A stretch of 64,000 bases of DNA from Legionella quateirensis. Lineage in GTDB: Bacteria; Pseudomonadota; Gammaproteobacteria; Legionellales; Legionellaceae. The position numbers and the translations under genes are program-made. Positions within the stretch are counted from its first letter, which is position 1. Every line of letters starts with the position of its first letter. Below, piece by piece: positions 1 to 8,437 of the stretch. Where the stretch lies: the NCBI RefSeq assembly GCF_001467955.1, contig NZ_LNYR01000031.1:303531-367530 (forward strand), in the 5' to 3' direction. The notes below the pieces were generated by a model. That model worked only from the letters and a program-made list of their open reading frames with translations. It did no database searches and had not been told where the DNA came from.

Positions 1-70
1 CAGCTAAGTTTCTGGCTGTTTTAATGCGCCGTCCAATAGTTGTCCTCTGATCTTCAATATTTTGTTCCAT
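1..70 (-). CDS. XRE-family repressor, N-terminal fragment (LvrR-like), cut by window edge
   Basis: Only the first 23 codons are in the window, read leftward from an ATG at 70–68. The translation begins MEQNIEDQRTTIGRRIKTAR and continues NLA. The IGxRIKxARxLA pattern is typical of the first helix of Cro/C1 (XRE) DNA-binding domains. The gene is divergent from an LvrA-like gene at 189. This matches the lvrR–lvrAB arrangement known from Legionella ICEs, where LvrR is a lambda-repressor-like regulator. The name is inferred from context; the HTH start is seen in the sequence. The rest of the gene lies left of base 1. Confidence 0.6.
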   Translation of the reverse strand, partial: MEQNIEDQRTTIGRRIKTARNLA

Positions 71-188
71 AACAAACCTAATAAGCCCTTTTTTAAATTA
101 TACCACATTCAGGTATAAACTTATTTACATATACGTATAATAGGTATAATATTGCTTCAATACGTATCATGACGCATGGAGAAGCGCG
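71..188. promoter_or_regulatory. Divergent regulatory region with TATACC/GGTATA operator-like repeats and a promoter for lvrA
   Basis: This spacer separates two divergently read genes. A sigma70-like promoter for the rightward gene is visible: TTTACA at 124–129 and TATAAT at 145–150, with a somewhat short 15-base spacer. An inverted repeat TATACC-N7-GGTATA lies at about 100–118, another GGTATA overlaps the -10 box, and ATACGTAT occurs twice (about 130–138 and 160–168). These repeats fit operators of the divergent repressor. Operator function is inferred. Confidence 0.5.
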
Positions 189-1382
189 ATGTCTCGAGCA
201 AGCTGTATCTCTCATCCTGAGGGTGAAAGATTAATTTTAATCCGCAAATGGCAATTAGAGGCTTGCGAACAAGATGATTGCGCGGCAGCTTTACTAAATT
301 TATTTGAATATTGGCACAATATCAAGCTCGAACATAATTCCCAAGCTAAGAACTATAATGATGTAGCTCAAAGGCATGGAGATAGTGGCACTCAAATTGA
401 AACTCTATTGCAATGGCACACAACAGAACAATTAGAAGCTTCTTTGTTAAATATTTTTAACAAAAGAAGAATTCATAGTGCAATCGAATCTTTAGTAAGT
501 TTAAAGTTTATTTCAGTTCATCGCAATCCAAATCCTCGTTATGCTTTTGATAAAACCAAACATTTCTTATTTAACCCTAATGAAATCAGTCGTTGGTTAA
601 AAGAGTATTATTTGAAAAAGACTAGTTTCCAGTCTAAGCCGAAAGATGAAAATCAGAATGTAGTTGATGAAGAATCAATAAGTGATTTATCGATGGTGCA
701 AAATGATCTGATCGATAGTGACGATTTGCACCAATCGATAGGTGCAAATCGTACCAACGATGATTACAAAAATGACCAACGGTTAGTGCAAAGTGATTCA
801 ACCGTAACGACGAATTGCACCAAGCAATATACAAAGAATACATACCAAGATTACTTACCAAGATTACCTACACAAAAACACATAATTTTGGCGAATGATG
901 AAAAAAACTCATCGTTCGCATTTGAAGTTTTTTGGGACAAGTGGGTTGCATTGACTAACAAGCATATTAACAAAAGAAAATCCCATGGAATTTTTTCAAA
1001 TTTGGTGATGAGTACAGAGGATCCATTATTAAGCAATATTTTAGAAGCGCTGGAAAAACAAATGCAAGAAAAAGCTCTACGTCAGAAATTGAATTTGTTT
1101 GTACCTCAGTGGCCAAATCCTTCAAGTTGGCTCTTGGAAGCACGCTGGGAAGATGAAGTGCATTTAGATGCAGAGTTTTATAAAGCTGAAATATTAAGAA
1201 CTAATTCTGGATTAACTCAAAATAAACAAACGATTAAGCAACAGAGGGAGTATTACTTAGATGGCCAATACAAATCTCGTATTACTGGAAGCCAAGATGA
1301 AAAATCAAGCTCAATCGCCAACAGGCAAGATGCTATCAGACGATTTGATGAAGAATTCAGAAACCGAGCAAGAAATACATAA
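189..1382 (+). CDS. lvrA: LvrA-like ICE protein
   Basis: This 397-residue protein is the first rightward gene after the divergent repressor. Residues about 15–140 are well structured: CAAALLNLFEYWHNIKL, then a region like a winged-helix or replication-initiator N-domain (ASLLNIFNKRRIHSAIESL and SLKFISVHRNPNPRY, a recognition helix followed by a wing). The middle (about 150–230) is polar and low complexity, and the C-terminal part is basic. The position matches LvrA of Legionella ICEs, whose function is not established to my knowledge. A role in regulating the element is an inference. The 3' end overlaps the next ORF in another frame. Confidence 0.55.
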   Translation: MSRASCISHPEGERLILIRKWQLEACEQDDCAAALLNLFEYWHNIKLEHNSQAKNYNDVAQRHGDSGTQIETLLQWHTTEQLEASLLNIFNKRRIHSAIESLVSLKFISVHRNPNPRYAFDKTKHFLFNPNEISRWLKEYYLKKTSFQSKPKDENQNVVDEESISDLSMVQNDLIDSDDLHQSIGANRTNDDYKNDQRLVQSDSTVTTNCTKQYTKNTYQDYLPRLPTQKHIILANDEKNSSFAFEVFWDKWVALTNKHINKRKSHGIFSNLVMSTEDPLLSNILEALEKQMQEKALRQKLNLFVPQWPNPSSWLLEARWEDEVHLDAEFYKAEILRTNSGLTQNKQTIKQQREYYLDGQYKSRITGSQDEKSSSIANRQDAIRRFDEEFRNRARNT

Positions 1383-1785
1383 CCCAAGATTATCGGAATT
1401 GGATGCAATAAATTTAACAGAATGGCTTATTTTTAAAATCAAGATCCTATATGGCCGTTCTATTTTTGAAGGCGATAATCCTGAGGAAGCCTTCGCTATA
1501 CGTCAGGAATGGCAAGACTTAGTAACAAAGATAGGGAAAAAAGGAGTGCTGGGAACTATTGATTATCTGTTATCTGGTCATCATAGCGTGCCGTCTTTTC
1601 CTCCTTCTCCAGTGGAGTTTAGAAAGTGCTATCGGACACATGTTTCCCCATCCTTGATGCAGGGTTGTGTTGTATCCACTCAGAAAAAATTACCAGTTTT
1701 GAGAGGGGAAGAGCATCAAGCTGGATATTTAAAATTTCAGGAGTTAGTTAAAAAACTAAAACCTAATTATTTAGAAAGCAAATGA
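1297..1785 (+). CDS. lvrB: LvrB-like ICE protein
   Basis: The open frame reaches back to an ATG at 1261, which would overlap the preceding gene by 122 bases. A later ATG at 1297 (GGAAG about 10 bases upstream) or at 1348 is more plausible. The conserved-looking core is LSELDAINLTEWLIFKIKIL, then YLLSGHHSVPSFPPSPVEFR, which resembles a DNA-handling or replication accessory protein. It sits directly behind the LvrA-like gene, so an LvrB assignment by position is reasonable. An acidic stretch continues in another frame just past the stop (see findings). The start is uncertain and the function unknown. Confidence 0.5.
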   Translation: MKNQAQSPTGKMLSDDLMKNSETEQEIHNPRLSELDAINLTEWLIFKIKILYGRSIFEGDNPEEAFAIRQEWQDLVTKIGKKGVLGTIDYLLSGHHSVPSFPPSPVEFRKCYRTHVSPSLMQGCVVSTQKKLPVLRGEEHQAGYLKFQELVKKLKPNYLESK

Positions 1786-1932
1786 CAAGGAGGATAATTT
1801 CAATGATGAACCTAGCAAAAATGTAGACGCAAAAGCGTGAAGTTCCACGCTGAATAAAATAATCAAAGCATTATAAAAATTGAGCAGAATAGGTGCTTAG
1901 GGATCTTTACAACCTAAAAAAGGAGAATAGCA
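1786..1932 (+). other. Spacer with strong Shine-Dalgarno and 7-codon ORF; no csrA/lvrC gene
   Basis: A near-perfect AAGGAGG (1787–1793) is followed by ATGATG at 1803. The reading frame stops after seven codons (MMNLAKM). Related Legionella ICEs usually have a csrA paralogue (lvrC) after lvrB, but no CsrA-like frame is present here. A short hairpin (AGCGTG/CACGCT, about 1834–1852) follows. The end of the spacer supplies AAGGAG for traA. It could be a leader peptide, the remnant of a deleted gene, or an upstream element of the tra operon. Confidence 0.35.
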
Positions 1933-2220
1933 ATGGAAGTGGGCAATAAAAAAACAAAGTTAATTCGAAAAATGATTAGTTCTCTTGGAATGACTTTATT
2001 TACTAGCAGCGTGTTTGCAAATGATCTTTTGGCAAAAGCATTAGATGGTGATGTGAAGGACTCCTTGGGTAATGGTTCGATGTTTTGGAAGGTCTTTATT
2101 CTAGTAGACATCATCCTGGCGACTGCGATGGCCGTTAAAAGTAAAAACCCCATGGTGTTTGTTGGTGTTGCAGGAGTGGCTTTTATACCTGCGTTCTTAT
2201 TGAAAACTTTTGTGTTTTAA
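1933..2220 (+). CDS. traA: F-type conjugative pilin precursor TraA
   Basis: The protein has 95 residues: a basic N-terminus, a hydrophobic stretch ending in SSVFA (likely signal peptidase cleavage after residue 29), then a mature chain of about 66 residues. F pilin has 70. The mature part has two hydrophobic helices (FWKVFILVDIILATAMAV and MVFVGVAGVAFIPAFLL) separated by a short basic loop (KSKNP), the usual inner-membrane topology of pilin before assembly. AAGGAG lies 8 bases upstream. It is first in the transfer operon and directly precedes traL, as in F. The subunit is expected to polymerise into the mating pilus. Confidence 0.85.
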   Translation: MEVGNKKTKLIRKMISSLGMTLFTSSVFANDLLAKALDGDVKDSLGNGSMFWKVFILVDIILATAMAVKSKNPMVFVGVAGVAFIPAFLLKTFVF

Positions 2221-2235
2221 GCGAGGGATAATTCG

Positions 2236-2532
2236 ATGAGTAACATGAACTATCGATTTTTAAGCCATATAGATGCACCAAAACGTATCTTAACCCTTAC
2301 GCTGGATGAGCTGATGATTGCCATCACAGGGTTTATGTTACTCGTTATTAGTAATCAGAAAATTCTTGTATCGCTTTTAAGTTTTAGTCTTTTGGCAGGA
2401 TGTCGTCATATGAAAAAGGGCGATGGTCCGAAAGCTTTGCTGGTTTTAGCGTATTGGTATTTACCGAAAGCTATTACTCAATTCTTTTTACCCAGATTAC
2501 CTGCTTCACACCAACGCGTGTGGATTGCATAA
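2236..2532 (+). CDS. traL: Type IV secretion pilus assembly protein TraL
   Basis: This 98-residue protein has a VirB3/TraL-type fold signature: a soluble N-terminus (YRFLSHIDAPKRILTLTLDE), then a hydrophobic hairpin (about residues 28–55), then a polar C-terminus with a conserved-looking YWYLP. TraL is an inner-membrane component needed for pilus assembly next to the TraC ATPase. F TraL is about 91 residues. It lies between pilin and traE as in F. The start follows GCGAGGGATAATTCG, a modest ribosome binding site. Confidence 0.85.
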   Translation: MSNMNYRFLSHIDAPKRILTLTLDELMIAITGFMLLVISNQKILVSLLSFSLLAGCRHMKKGDGPKALLVLAYWYLPKAITQFFLPRLPASHQRVWIA

Positions 2533-2539
2533 AGGAGTT

Positions 2540-3112
2540 ATGATGGATTTTAAAGCTTACCAAAGCCATTTAAGTAAAATTTCAGCCCGTTTTAATTTAA
2601 TGGTGTTTCTGGTGTTTGGATTACTGACAGCCAATATTCTTTTGTCTGTCTTAGTTTTCCAAGTATGGAAACATCATACAGTTGAAATTACTCCTTATTT
2701 TGGTGACAGCGGATATTTAAAAAGTGCAAACCATGTAGATAGTAACTACTTGAGTCTCATGAGTGAAAACTTTATTTATTCTCGTTTGAATGTCACTCCG
2801 GAAACCGTAGAGGCCAATCACCAACGTCTACTTAAGTTTGCAGATAGTCAGATCTATCCAGAAATGTTGAGACTTTTAGACAGTGAAGAAAAGGTAATTA
2901 CTTCCAAAAAAATGTCATCTGTATTTGAGATTATCCAAATTCGAACCAATCCAAAAGACTTAACGGCAGAAGTTACCGGTGTATTAAAACGTTACGTGGG
3001 ACTACGTGCCTTAAAAGAGGATCGCCTCACCTATGCTTTGCGTTTTAACTACAACCAAGGTCGGTTATCTATTCTTGCATTTACTCATATAAAGGAGAAA
3101 GCCAATGCGTAA
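2540..3112 (+). CDS. traE: Type IV secretion protein TraE (VirB5/VirB8-like position)
   Basis: The frame opens at 2525 inside traL, but AAGGAG at 2531–2536 points to the ATG at 2540, giving 190 residues (F TraE is 188). One N-terminal transmembrane helix (about residues 17–40, MVFLVFGLLTANILLSVLVF) precedes a periplasmic domain with the typical sequence ENFIYSRLNVTPETVEANHQ. TraE is a bitopic inner-membrane protein of the mating channel, in the structural class of VirB8. The gene ends 8 bases inside traK, indicating translational coupling. Confidence 0.85.
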   Translation: MMDFKAYQSHLSKISARFNLMVFLVFGLLTANILLSVLVFQVWKHHTVEITPYFGDSGYLKSANHVDSNYLSLMSENFIYSRLNVTPETVEANHQRLLKFADSQIYPEMLRLLDSEEKVITSKKMSSVFEIIQIRTNPKDLTAEVTGVLKRYVGLRALKEDRLTYALRFNYNQGRLSILAFTHIKEKANA

Positions 3113-3812
3113 GCTATTTCTTGCAGGTGCAATGGTCATATTGTCACAAGCCTCAATTGCTGCAACTAGTATTTCCATTAAAGACAATAGTGATATTGCT
3201 TTGACACTCAGCCAGGCAAATTACAATCGACTAGTTGTTAAAAACGATAAAATTGTAGAGGCTGTTTTTCCACCTAATGCCATGGGCATAAAACGAGATG
3301 AACAGGATGGGAGTGTATACGTCATGTTGACTGCCACAAATCCCTTTACCCTGTTCTTAACTACAGAGTCGGGTCGGCATTTCTCAGTAACCCTAAATGG
3401 TGAAGATACTTTAGGTAAAACAATTGAGCTAGTTCCACTGCAAGTGGTAGTTCAAAAAACCAACCCAGTTAAAAATGTATCGCTTCCAGGTGCAGCTATA
3501 CCTGAATCGATTGTTTCCTTGATTACCCATATGGAACGACGTGAATACATTCAAGGTGTAAACGTGAAGCATCAATATGGGAGAGTAGAACGTTGGAAAG
3601 GTGGGCTAACTCTTCTCCCCAAAGAATCCTGGGAAGGTAGTGATTTGAAGGGTGAGATCATTGAGGTTTATAACAGTAGTAAAGAACCTCTTAAACTTTC
3701 TGAATCTTGGTTTGCCAATGATAGTGTTAAAGCCATCAAATTTTCTAAAGCTACCCTAGCTCCCAAAGAGACTGCAATGCTTTATAGGGTTCAAGGAGTT
3801 GCTCATGGCTAA
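3105..3812 (+). CDS. traK: Secretin-like outer membrane core protein TraK (VirB9-like)
   Basis: The protein has 235 residues with an N-terminal signal peptide (MRKLFLAGAMVILSQASIAA; cleavage near residue 20). The mature part is beta-rich, matching TraK/VirB9, which forms the outer-membrane core complex with TraB and TraV. F TraK is 242 residues. It overlaps traE by 8 bases and traB by 8 bases. AAAGGAGA precedes the ATG at 3105. Mating-pair formation is its known role. Confidence 0.87.
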   Translation: MRKLFLAGAMVILSQASIAATSISIKDNSDIALTLSQANYNRLVVKNDKIVEAVFPPNAMGIKRDEQDGSVYVMLTATNPFTLFLTTESGRHFSVTLNGEDTLGKTIELVPLQVVVQKTNPVKNVSLPGAAIPESIVSLITHMERREYIQGVNVKHQYGRVERWKGGLTLLPKESWEGSDLKGEIIEVYNSSKEPLKLSESWFANDSVKAIKFSKATLAPKETAMLYRVQGVAHG

Positions 3813-5166
3813 CTTTCAGTTAAACCGCCTGATTAAAGGGAAACAGTTTCGCGCATTAGCAGCCGCAGGATCTTGTATTCTAATTGTAATGTCACTGATT
3901 ATCGTTTTGTTGGTAGATGGGAGCCCCAAAAAGACAATATCTTCAAAAGAAAATATTGATTTAACAGGTATTGTGAATGAGTCATTTACTGAGGCTAATG
4001 CAGATAGCGCCTTGACTTCCCAACAGACGGAACTTGAATCTTTAAAAAATCAATTAGCCGAACTTGCTAAAACCATTTCCACTATGAATGCTGAGCACAG
4101 CAAACAGCTACAAGCACAAACTACTGACTTTCAAAAGCAGATAACGGCACTAACTCAATTGAGTCAGGAGAAAGCGGGTAATAATGAAAGTTTGAATGAG
4201 GTGCCACCTGAATTAAAGGATGTACAAAATCCACAATTGTGGCACAGCAATTCCTACGCGATGAATACTTCGCCTCAATCAGGTGGTATCACTATGTCAG
4301 ATGCGCGGCCAATGATTCACACCGTTTCATTTAGGCCAAAACGCAGGACTCAACATACAAATTATTTAAATCCTAATCACTATGTACCCTCCAATACTTC
4401 AGTCAGGGCTGTTATTTTGGGAGGTGCTGATGCTGACGCATCCGTCAATGGTCAGTCAAAAAACAATGGCGTGATGCTCTTCAAGTTCTTGGAAGATGGC
4501 ACATTACCTAATGGTCAGCGTTCCCGTCTTCGTGGGTGTCGAGTGAGCTCCAATTCATATGGTGATATCTCCAGTGAGCGAGCCTATGCAACTTTATATC
4601 GTTTGTCTTGTGCTCATCCAGGTCAACCTATCATTGATAAGGAAGTGACGGGGTGGGTATTTTTTAATGGCAAAGTAGGTATAAAGGGCCAGCCATTGAT
4701 GAGAGATAACAAAGTGATGCAATGGGCAGGTGTGAGTGGGGCATTGTCAGGTATTGCATCAGCTGCCCAATATGCCCAGAGCGTACAACAATTTGGTGCT
4801 TTTGGTGCCTCTTCAGTTGTGCCTTCCAGTAACATTGCTCCTTTTGCTGCATATGGTGGTGCTTCTAAAGCTGCCGATACGCTGTCTCAGTATTATGTTA
4901 AACGTGCAGAGCAGTATCATCCTGTTATTCAGGTTGGTGCTGGGAATGTGGTTACAGTGGTCTTTAAAGATGGATTTTACTTAGAGCCTGATGAAGACAA
5001 GCAACAACATGCGATGAATCAATCCTCAACTGTCGCACAAAAGTTAATTACAGAAGAATCTCAAAACACCCCAGAAGAAATGAATTTTTCAGTACCTCCT
5101 GAAGTATTAGGTCGTATAGATCGCACTAATGTACAAACTCAAAATTACAGTGGAGTTGCCCCATGA
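3805..5166 (+). CDS. traB: Conjugal transfer scaffold protein TraB (VirB10-like)
   Basis: AAGGAG at 3793–3798 supports the ATG at 3805 rather than a TTG at 3799, giving 453 residues (F TraB is 475). Domain order: a short cytoplasmic tail; one transmembrane helix at about 15–38 (SCILIVMSLIIVLLV); a coiled coil at about 70–125 (many Q/E/L heptads); then a C-terminal beta-barrel domain with GGADADASVNG, RLRGCRVSSNSYGD and PVIQVGAGNVVTVVF typical of VirB10/TrbI. TraB spans the envelope and links the inner-membrane complex to TraK/TraV. The stop codon overlaps traV's start. Confidence 0.9.
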   Translation: MANFQLNRLIKGKQFRALAAAGSCILIVMSLIIVLLVDGSPKKTISSKENIDLTGIVNESFTEANADSALTSQQTELESLKNQLAELAKTISTMNAEHSKQLQAQTTDFQKQITALTQLSQEKAGNNESLNEVPPELKDVQNPQLWHSNSYAMNTSPQSGGITMSDARPMIHTVSFRPKRRTQHTNYLNPNHYVPSNTSVRAVILGGADADASVNGQSKNNGVMLFKFLEDGTLPNGQRSRLRGCRVSSNSYGDISSERAYATLYRLSCAHPGQPIIDKEVTGWVFFNGKVGIKGQPLMRDNKVMQWAGVSGALSGIASAAQYAQSVQQFGAFGASSVVPSSNIAPFAAYGGASKAADTLSQYYVKRAEQYHPVIQVGAGNVVTVVFKDGFYLEPDEDKQQHAMNQSSTVAQKLITEESQNTPEEMNFSVPPEVLGRIDRTNVQTQNYSGVAP

Positions 5167-5504
5167 AATTACTTTCTCTCTTATTAACTATTATTTTTTG
5201 TTCGCTGCTGGTTGGATGTGGAACGATGAATTCAGATTTCAGTTGTAAAGTGACTGCAGGTGATAGTTGCCTGACCATTGAACAGGTAGATGCAATGACT
5301 CGTTTTGCAGATGGATCGGACTCGCAATACAGACCAAGAAAAACCATTTCTAAAATAAGACGCTCTCGAAAATTAACGCGACCTTATTTGAGTAAAAATG
5401 ATGAGCAACCGATTTGGGTTGCACCTTGGAAGGATAAAACAGGGAAAACTCACCAAGCAGGCAAGTTATATGCCGGAAGACTTCAACAAAATGCACAAGG
5501 ATAA
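5163..5504 (+). CDS. traV: Outer-membrane lipoprotein TraV
   Basis: This 113-residue protein has a lipobox LLVGC, with the lipidated Cys at about residue 19. Two more cysteines follow in FSCKVTAGDSC, as in F TraV. It is shorter than F TraV (171 residues). It overlaps traB by 4 bases (ATGA). TraV anchors the TraK/TraB core complex in the outer membrane. The C-terminal half is basic and proline-containing, ending near LYAGRLQQNAQG. Confidence 0.83.
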   Translation: MKLLSLLLTIIFCSLLVGCGTMNSDFSCKVTAGDSCLTIEQVDAMTRFADGSDSQYRPRKTISKIRRSRKLTRPYLSKNDEQPIWVAPWKDKTGKTHQAGKLYAGRLQQNAQG

Positions 5505-5513
5505 GGAATTACT

Positions 5514-8111
5514 ATGCATACAGTAATTAATCAATGGCGTGATAAGACAAGAGATGCTCTACACAATTTAAGTAATTGGGTCGGGGAAACTGCGGGAATC
5601 AAGCCTCAGTCACTTAATGAGCGGTCTAGGGCTAATGAAACATTATCAATGGATTTGCCAGCTTTCCGAAGCTTGTTGCCTTATGAAACTTATGATGCTG
5701 ATGGATTATTTGTAAACCGTCAGACTGTGGGATTTGGTTTGCATATTGCTCCACAGGCGGGAGCTGACGAATCTTTGATGAAAACGTTGGCAGAACTTTT
5801 TAAAAACAAATTATCAGAAGGCACGGATTGCACGATTCTTTTATACAAGCACTCATTTCTTGCAAATGATTTAACTCAAAGCTATGCGCCTATTCTTGAA
5901 AAAGGCGGCATTTATGCAGAGCTTGCGCGAATGAGCTTGAATTATCATTTAAAAGCCACTCAAAAAGGCTATAAAAATGGCCGTAATGTTCCAGCTCAAT
6001 TATCTGATTATCGCTGTTACTTATTTGTGTCCAGAATAAATCACCCGAATGTTCAAAATGCGTTAAAGCAGTTACGTGCTGACTTTGAATCAGAATTAAA
6101 GGTTGCTGGATTCGGCTTCGCGCATTTGAATCAAATGGACTTTAAAGTCCTGATGAGAACATTGGTATCACCCAATTTTACTGAAGTCCAATGGCCTCAA
6201 ATTGAAGAGTCTCAATCTTTCATTAGTGATTCAATTCCAGCCGCCTCTACTGTTTACGAAATAGGTGAGTCATCGCTTGATATTTCATTGGCTGATGACC
6301 AAGGTTTGTTGCAAAACACTCGCGTGATTAGTTGTGAGGTAACGGCTTTTCCAAAAGAACCCTTTGCTTTGTGGCAGACACCAGATCTGTTTGCCAATCT
6401 ATTAAAGCCTGAGCAGGGCGTACAGTGTCCTTTTTTGTTGAGCTTTACTATTCGTGGTGTTAACCAGGAAAAAATGAAGGCGCGGGCAAAAAGCCGTGCT
6501 AAATCACTAACTGCTAATAACAATGCCATTCAAAGTTTTATTAATCCAGGTATTGCTGATGAAGCATCAGAATGGCGATTTGTCCACGAAGAATCAGCTA
6601 GAGGTGACCTGCATTTAATACCAACTTTTTATAATCTGATTTTGTTTACGATAAAAGACCAGGAACGCGAGCATGTGGCTAAAGCGATAAGTGCGTATCG
6701 ACAAATGGGTTTTACTCTTATGCAGAGCAGGTGCAAACAGTGGCTGCGGTTTTTGGGAAGTTTGCCTTTTATGTTAACCGAAGGTCTTTTTTCAAGCCTT
6801 GAAATGCTTGGTATGACAAAAAAATTAAGCCACTACAATGTGGCGAATCTTTTGCCTATCGTTGCTGATTTTAAAGGCTCTAAACAGGGTTTATTATTGC
6901 CGACCTATCGACACCAATTATTTCATCTTAATACTTTTGATGACAGGGTGTTACCTATAACCAATTTTAATCGTTTAACCATTGCCTCTCCTGGGGCTGG
7001 TAAAACGCTTTTTGAACAAGCACAGATCCTTGATGGTTTATCTCGTGGTCAAATAATTTTTGTTATTGATTTGGGCGCATCTTACAAACATCTGTGTGAT
7101 TTAGTTGGTGGCACTTATATTGATGCTTCTCGGCTTACTTTAAATCCTTTTACGCTGTTTGATTTTGATGGAGTAACAGACATCAAAGGAGAACGAGTCA
7201 ACGATTACATTCAAATTAGAGATTTGTTGGCGATAATGGCAAGTCCTAATGAGGCATTAGGTGAAGTACAAAAGGCGTGGCTCTTGGAGGCGGTACTTAC
7301 CTGCTGGAAAGAGCATGGAAGAAGTGCACGAATGGATCATATGCTTGATGCACTTCGTGATTTGTTGCACAAGCCAGAGTCCAGAAATGATCGTCGTTTG
7401 AAGGATTTACTTATACTGCTTTCCAAATATGGCAGTGATGGAATTTACGGAGAAATGTTTAATAGTGATACCCCGCTATTAAATGGCTCCAATTTTGTTG
7501 TGCTTGAAATGGGTGGATTAGAAAGTAATCCAGAGCTTCTGACTATTGTCATGTTTGTGATGATAGTGATTATCCAGGGACAGTTTTATCACTCTGACCG
7601 AAGAGTCGAAAAGCGTTGCATTATTGATGAAGCATGGCGTTTTTTGGCTGCTGGCTCTAATGAAATTGCTGCTCAATTTATCGAACAAGGATTTAGAACT
7701 GCGAGAAAGCATACCGGCGGTTTTGCTGTTATTACCCAACAGCTTGCTGACACCAGTAAAACGGTACAAGGGCAGGCCATTGCAAGCAGTGCAGATACCA
7801 AAATCATAATGCGCCAAGGTGCTTTTAAAGACTACATGGAAAAGCATCCAGACAGTTTTAATCCAATGCAGGTCGCAATGATTGAATCATTTGGAGAGGC
7901 CAAAACACAAGGTTTTTCGAACCTGATGATTCAGTTTGGCAATATGTACAGCTTCCATCGTTATTTTTGCGATCCATTCTCACGGGTGATGTTTTCCACA
8001 TCAGGCGATGAGTTTGGTGAAATTGAATCCTTAATTGCTAATGGGGTGTCTTTAAATGAAGCGATTGGTTTAGTTGCCCAAAAATACTATGGGGAAGAAT
8101 TATGCGACTAA
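5514..8111 (+). CDS. traC: Type IV secretion ATPase TraC (VirB4 family)
   Basis: The protein has 865 residues (F TraC is 875). The N-terminal half is the VirB4-type regulatory domain. The C-terminal half carries Walker A ASPGAGKT at about residue 490 and Walker B with CIIDEAWRFL at about 702, followed by FRTARKHTGGFAVITQQLAD, typical of VirB4/TraC. It is the motor at the base of the mating channel, needed for pilus extension. Its 3' end overlaps the trbI-like gene by 10 bases. Confidence 0.93.
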   Translation: MHTVINQWRDKTRDALHNLSNWVGETAGIKPQSLNERSRANETLSMDLPAFRSLLPYETYDADGLFVNRQTVGFGLHIAPQAGADESLMKTLAELFKNKLSEGTDCTILLYKHSFLANDLTQSYAPILEKGGIYAELARMSLNYHLKATQKGYKNGRNVPAQLSDYRCYLFVSRINHPNVQNALKQLRADFESELKVAGFGFAHLNQMDFKVLMRTLVSPNFTEVQWPQIEESQSFISDSIPAASTVYEIGESSLDISLADDQGLLQNTRVISCEVTAFPKEPFALWQTPDLFANLLKPEQGVQCPFLLSFTIRGVNQEKMKARAKSRAKSLTANNNAIQSFINPGIADEASEWRFVHEESARGDLHLIPTFYNLILFTIKDQEREHVAKAISAYRQMGFTLMQSRCKQWLRFLGSLPFMLTEGLFSSLEMLGMTKKLSHYNVANLLPIVADFKGSKQGLLLPTYRHQLFHLNTFDDRVLPITNFNRLTIASPGAGKTLFEQAQILDGLSRGQIIFVIDLGASYKHLCDLVGGTYIDASRLTLNPFTLFDFDGVTDIKGERVNDYIQIRDLLAIMASPNEALGEVQKAWLLEAVLTCWKEHGRSARMDHMLDALRDLLHKPESRNDRRLKDLLILLSKYGSDGIYGEMFNSDTPLLNGSNFVVLEMGGLESNPELLTIVMFVMIVIIQGQFYHSDRRVEKRCIIDEAWRFLAAGSNEIAAQFIEQGFRTARKHTGGFAVITQQLADTSKTVQGQAIASSADTKIIMRQGAFKDYMEKHPDSFNPMQVAMIESFGEAKTQGFSNLMIQFGNMYSFHRYFCDPFSRVMFSTSGDEFGEIESLIANGVSLNEAIGLVAQKYYGEELCD

Positions 8112-8437
8112 TTCAAGTGGTTGTTATGTGCCTGGCTGCAACTATGTTCATCGTCTGTGGTTTATGGCTTAAGTCTCCAAAAAACACAGTAGTTTGTTTT
8201 GATATTCAGAAAATACAAGGACAGTTTATTCGGCAGTTAGCGGCTCATAATGCATCTGAAACTCAAGTGACTCGTAGTACTTTGCAATTTAAATCTCTTT
8301 TGCAAAAAACACTCCAAAACTATAGTCAAAAAAATAAGATAATTGTTTTAGACAGTAAATTTCATTTGGCTGGTGGTATTGATGTGACTGAGGCGATAGC
8401 CAACGAATTAGCATTTGCTATGAGTAAGTCATCATGA
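8102..8437 (+). CDS. trbI: TrbI-like transfer protein
   Basis: This 111-residue protein has one N-terminal transmembrane helix (VVVMCLAATMFIVCGLWL) and a short periplasmic domain (VVCFDIQKIQGQFIRQLAAH). It lies between traC and traW, exactly where F encodes TrbI (128 residues), a protein that affects pilus retraction. The match rests on gene order and topology plus the FDIQKI start of the periplasmic part. It overlaps traC by 10 bases and traW by 4. Confidence 0.72.
   Translation: MRLIQVVVMCLAATMFIVCGLWLKSPKNTVVCFDIQKIQGQFIRQLAAHNASETQVTRSTLQFKSLLQKTLQNYSQKNKIIVLDSKFHLAGGIDVTEAIANELAFAMSKSS

Noticed and set aside
634..1036. Minus-strand open frames inside the LvrA-like gene
   Set aside because: They are shadows of the rightward gene, without ribosome sites or recognisable protein character.
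1914..2153. Minus-strand open frame over traA
   Set aside because: traA has signal peptide, membrane helices and a ribosome site; the opposite frame has none of these.
6254..6529. Minus-strand open frame in traC
   Set aside because: It lies fully within a conserved VirB4-family gene and has no separate signals.
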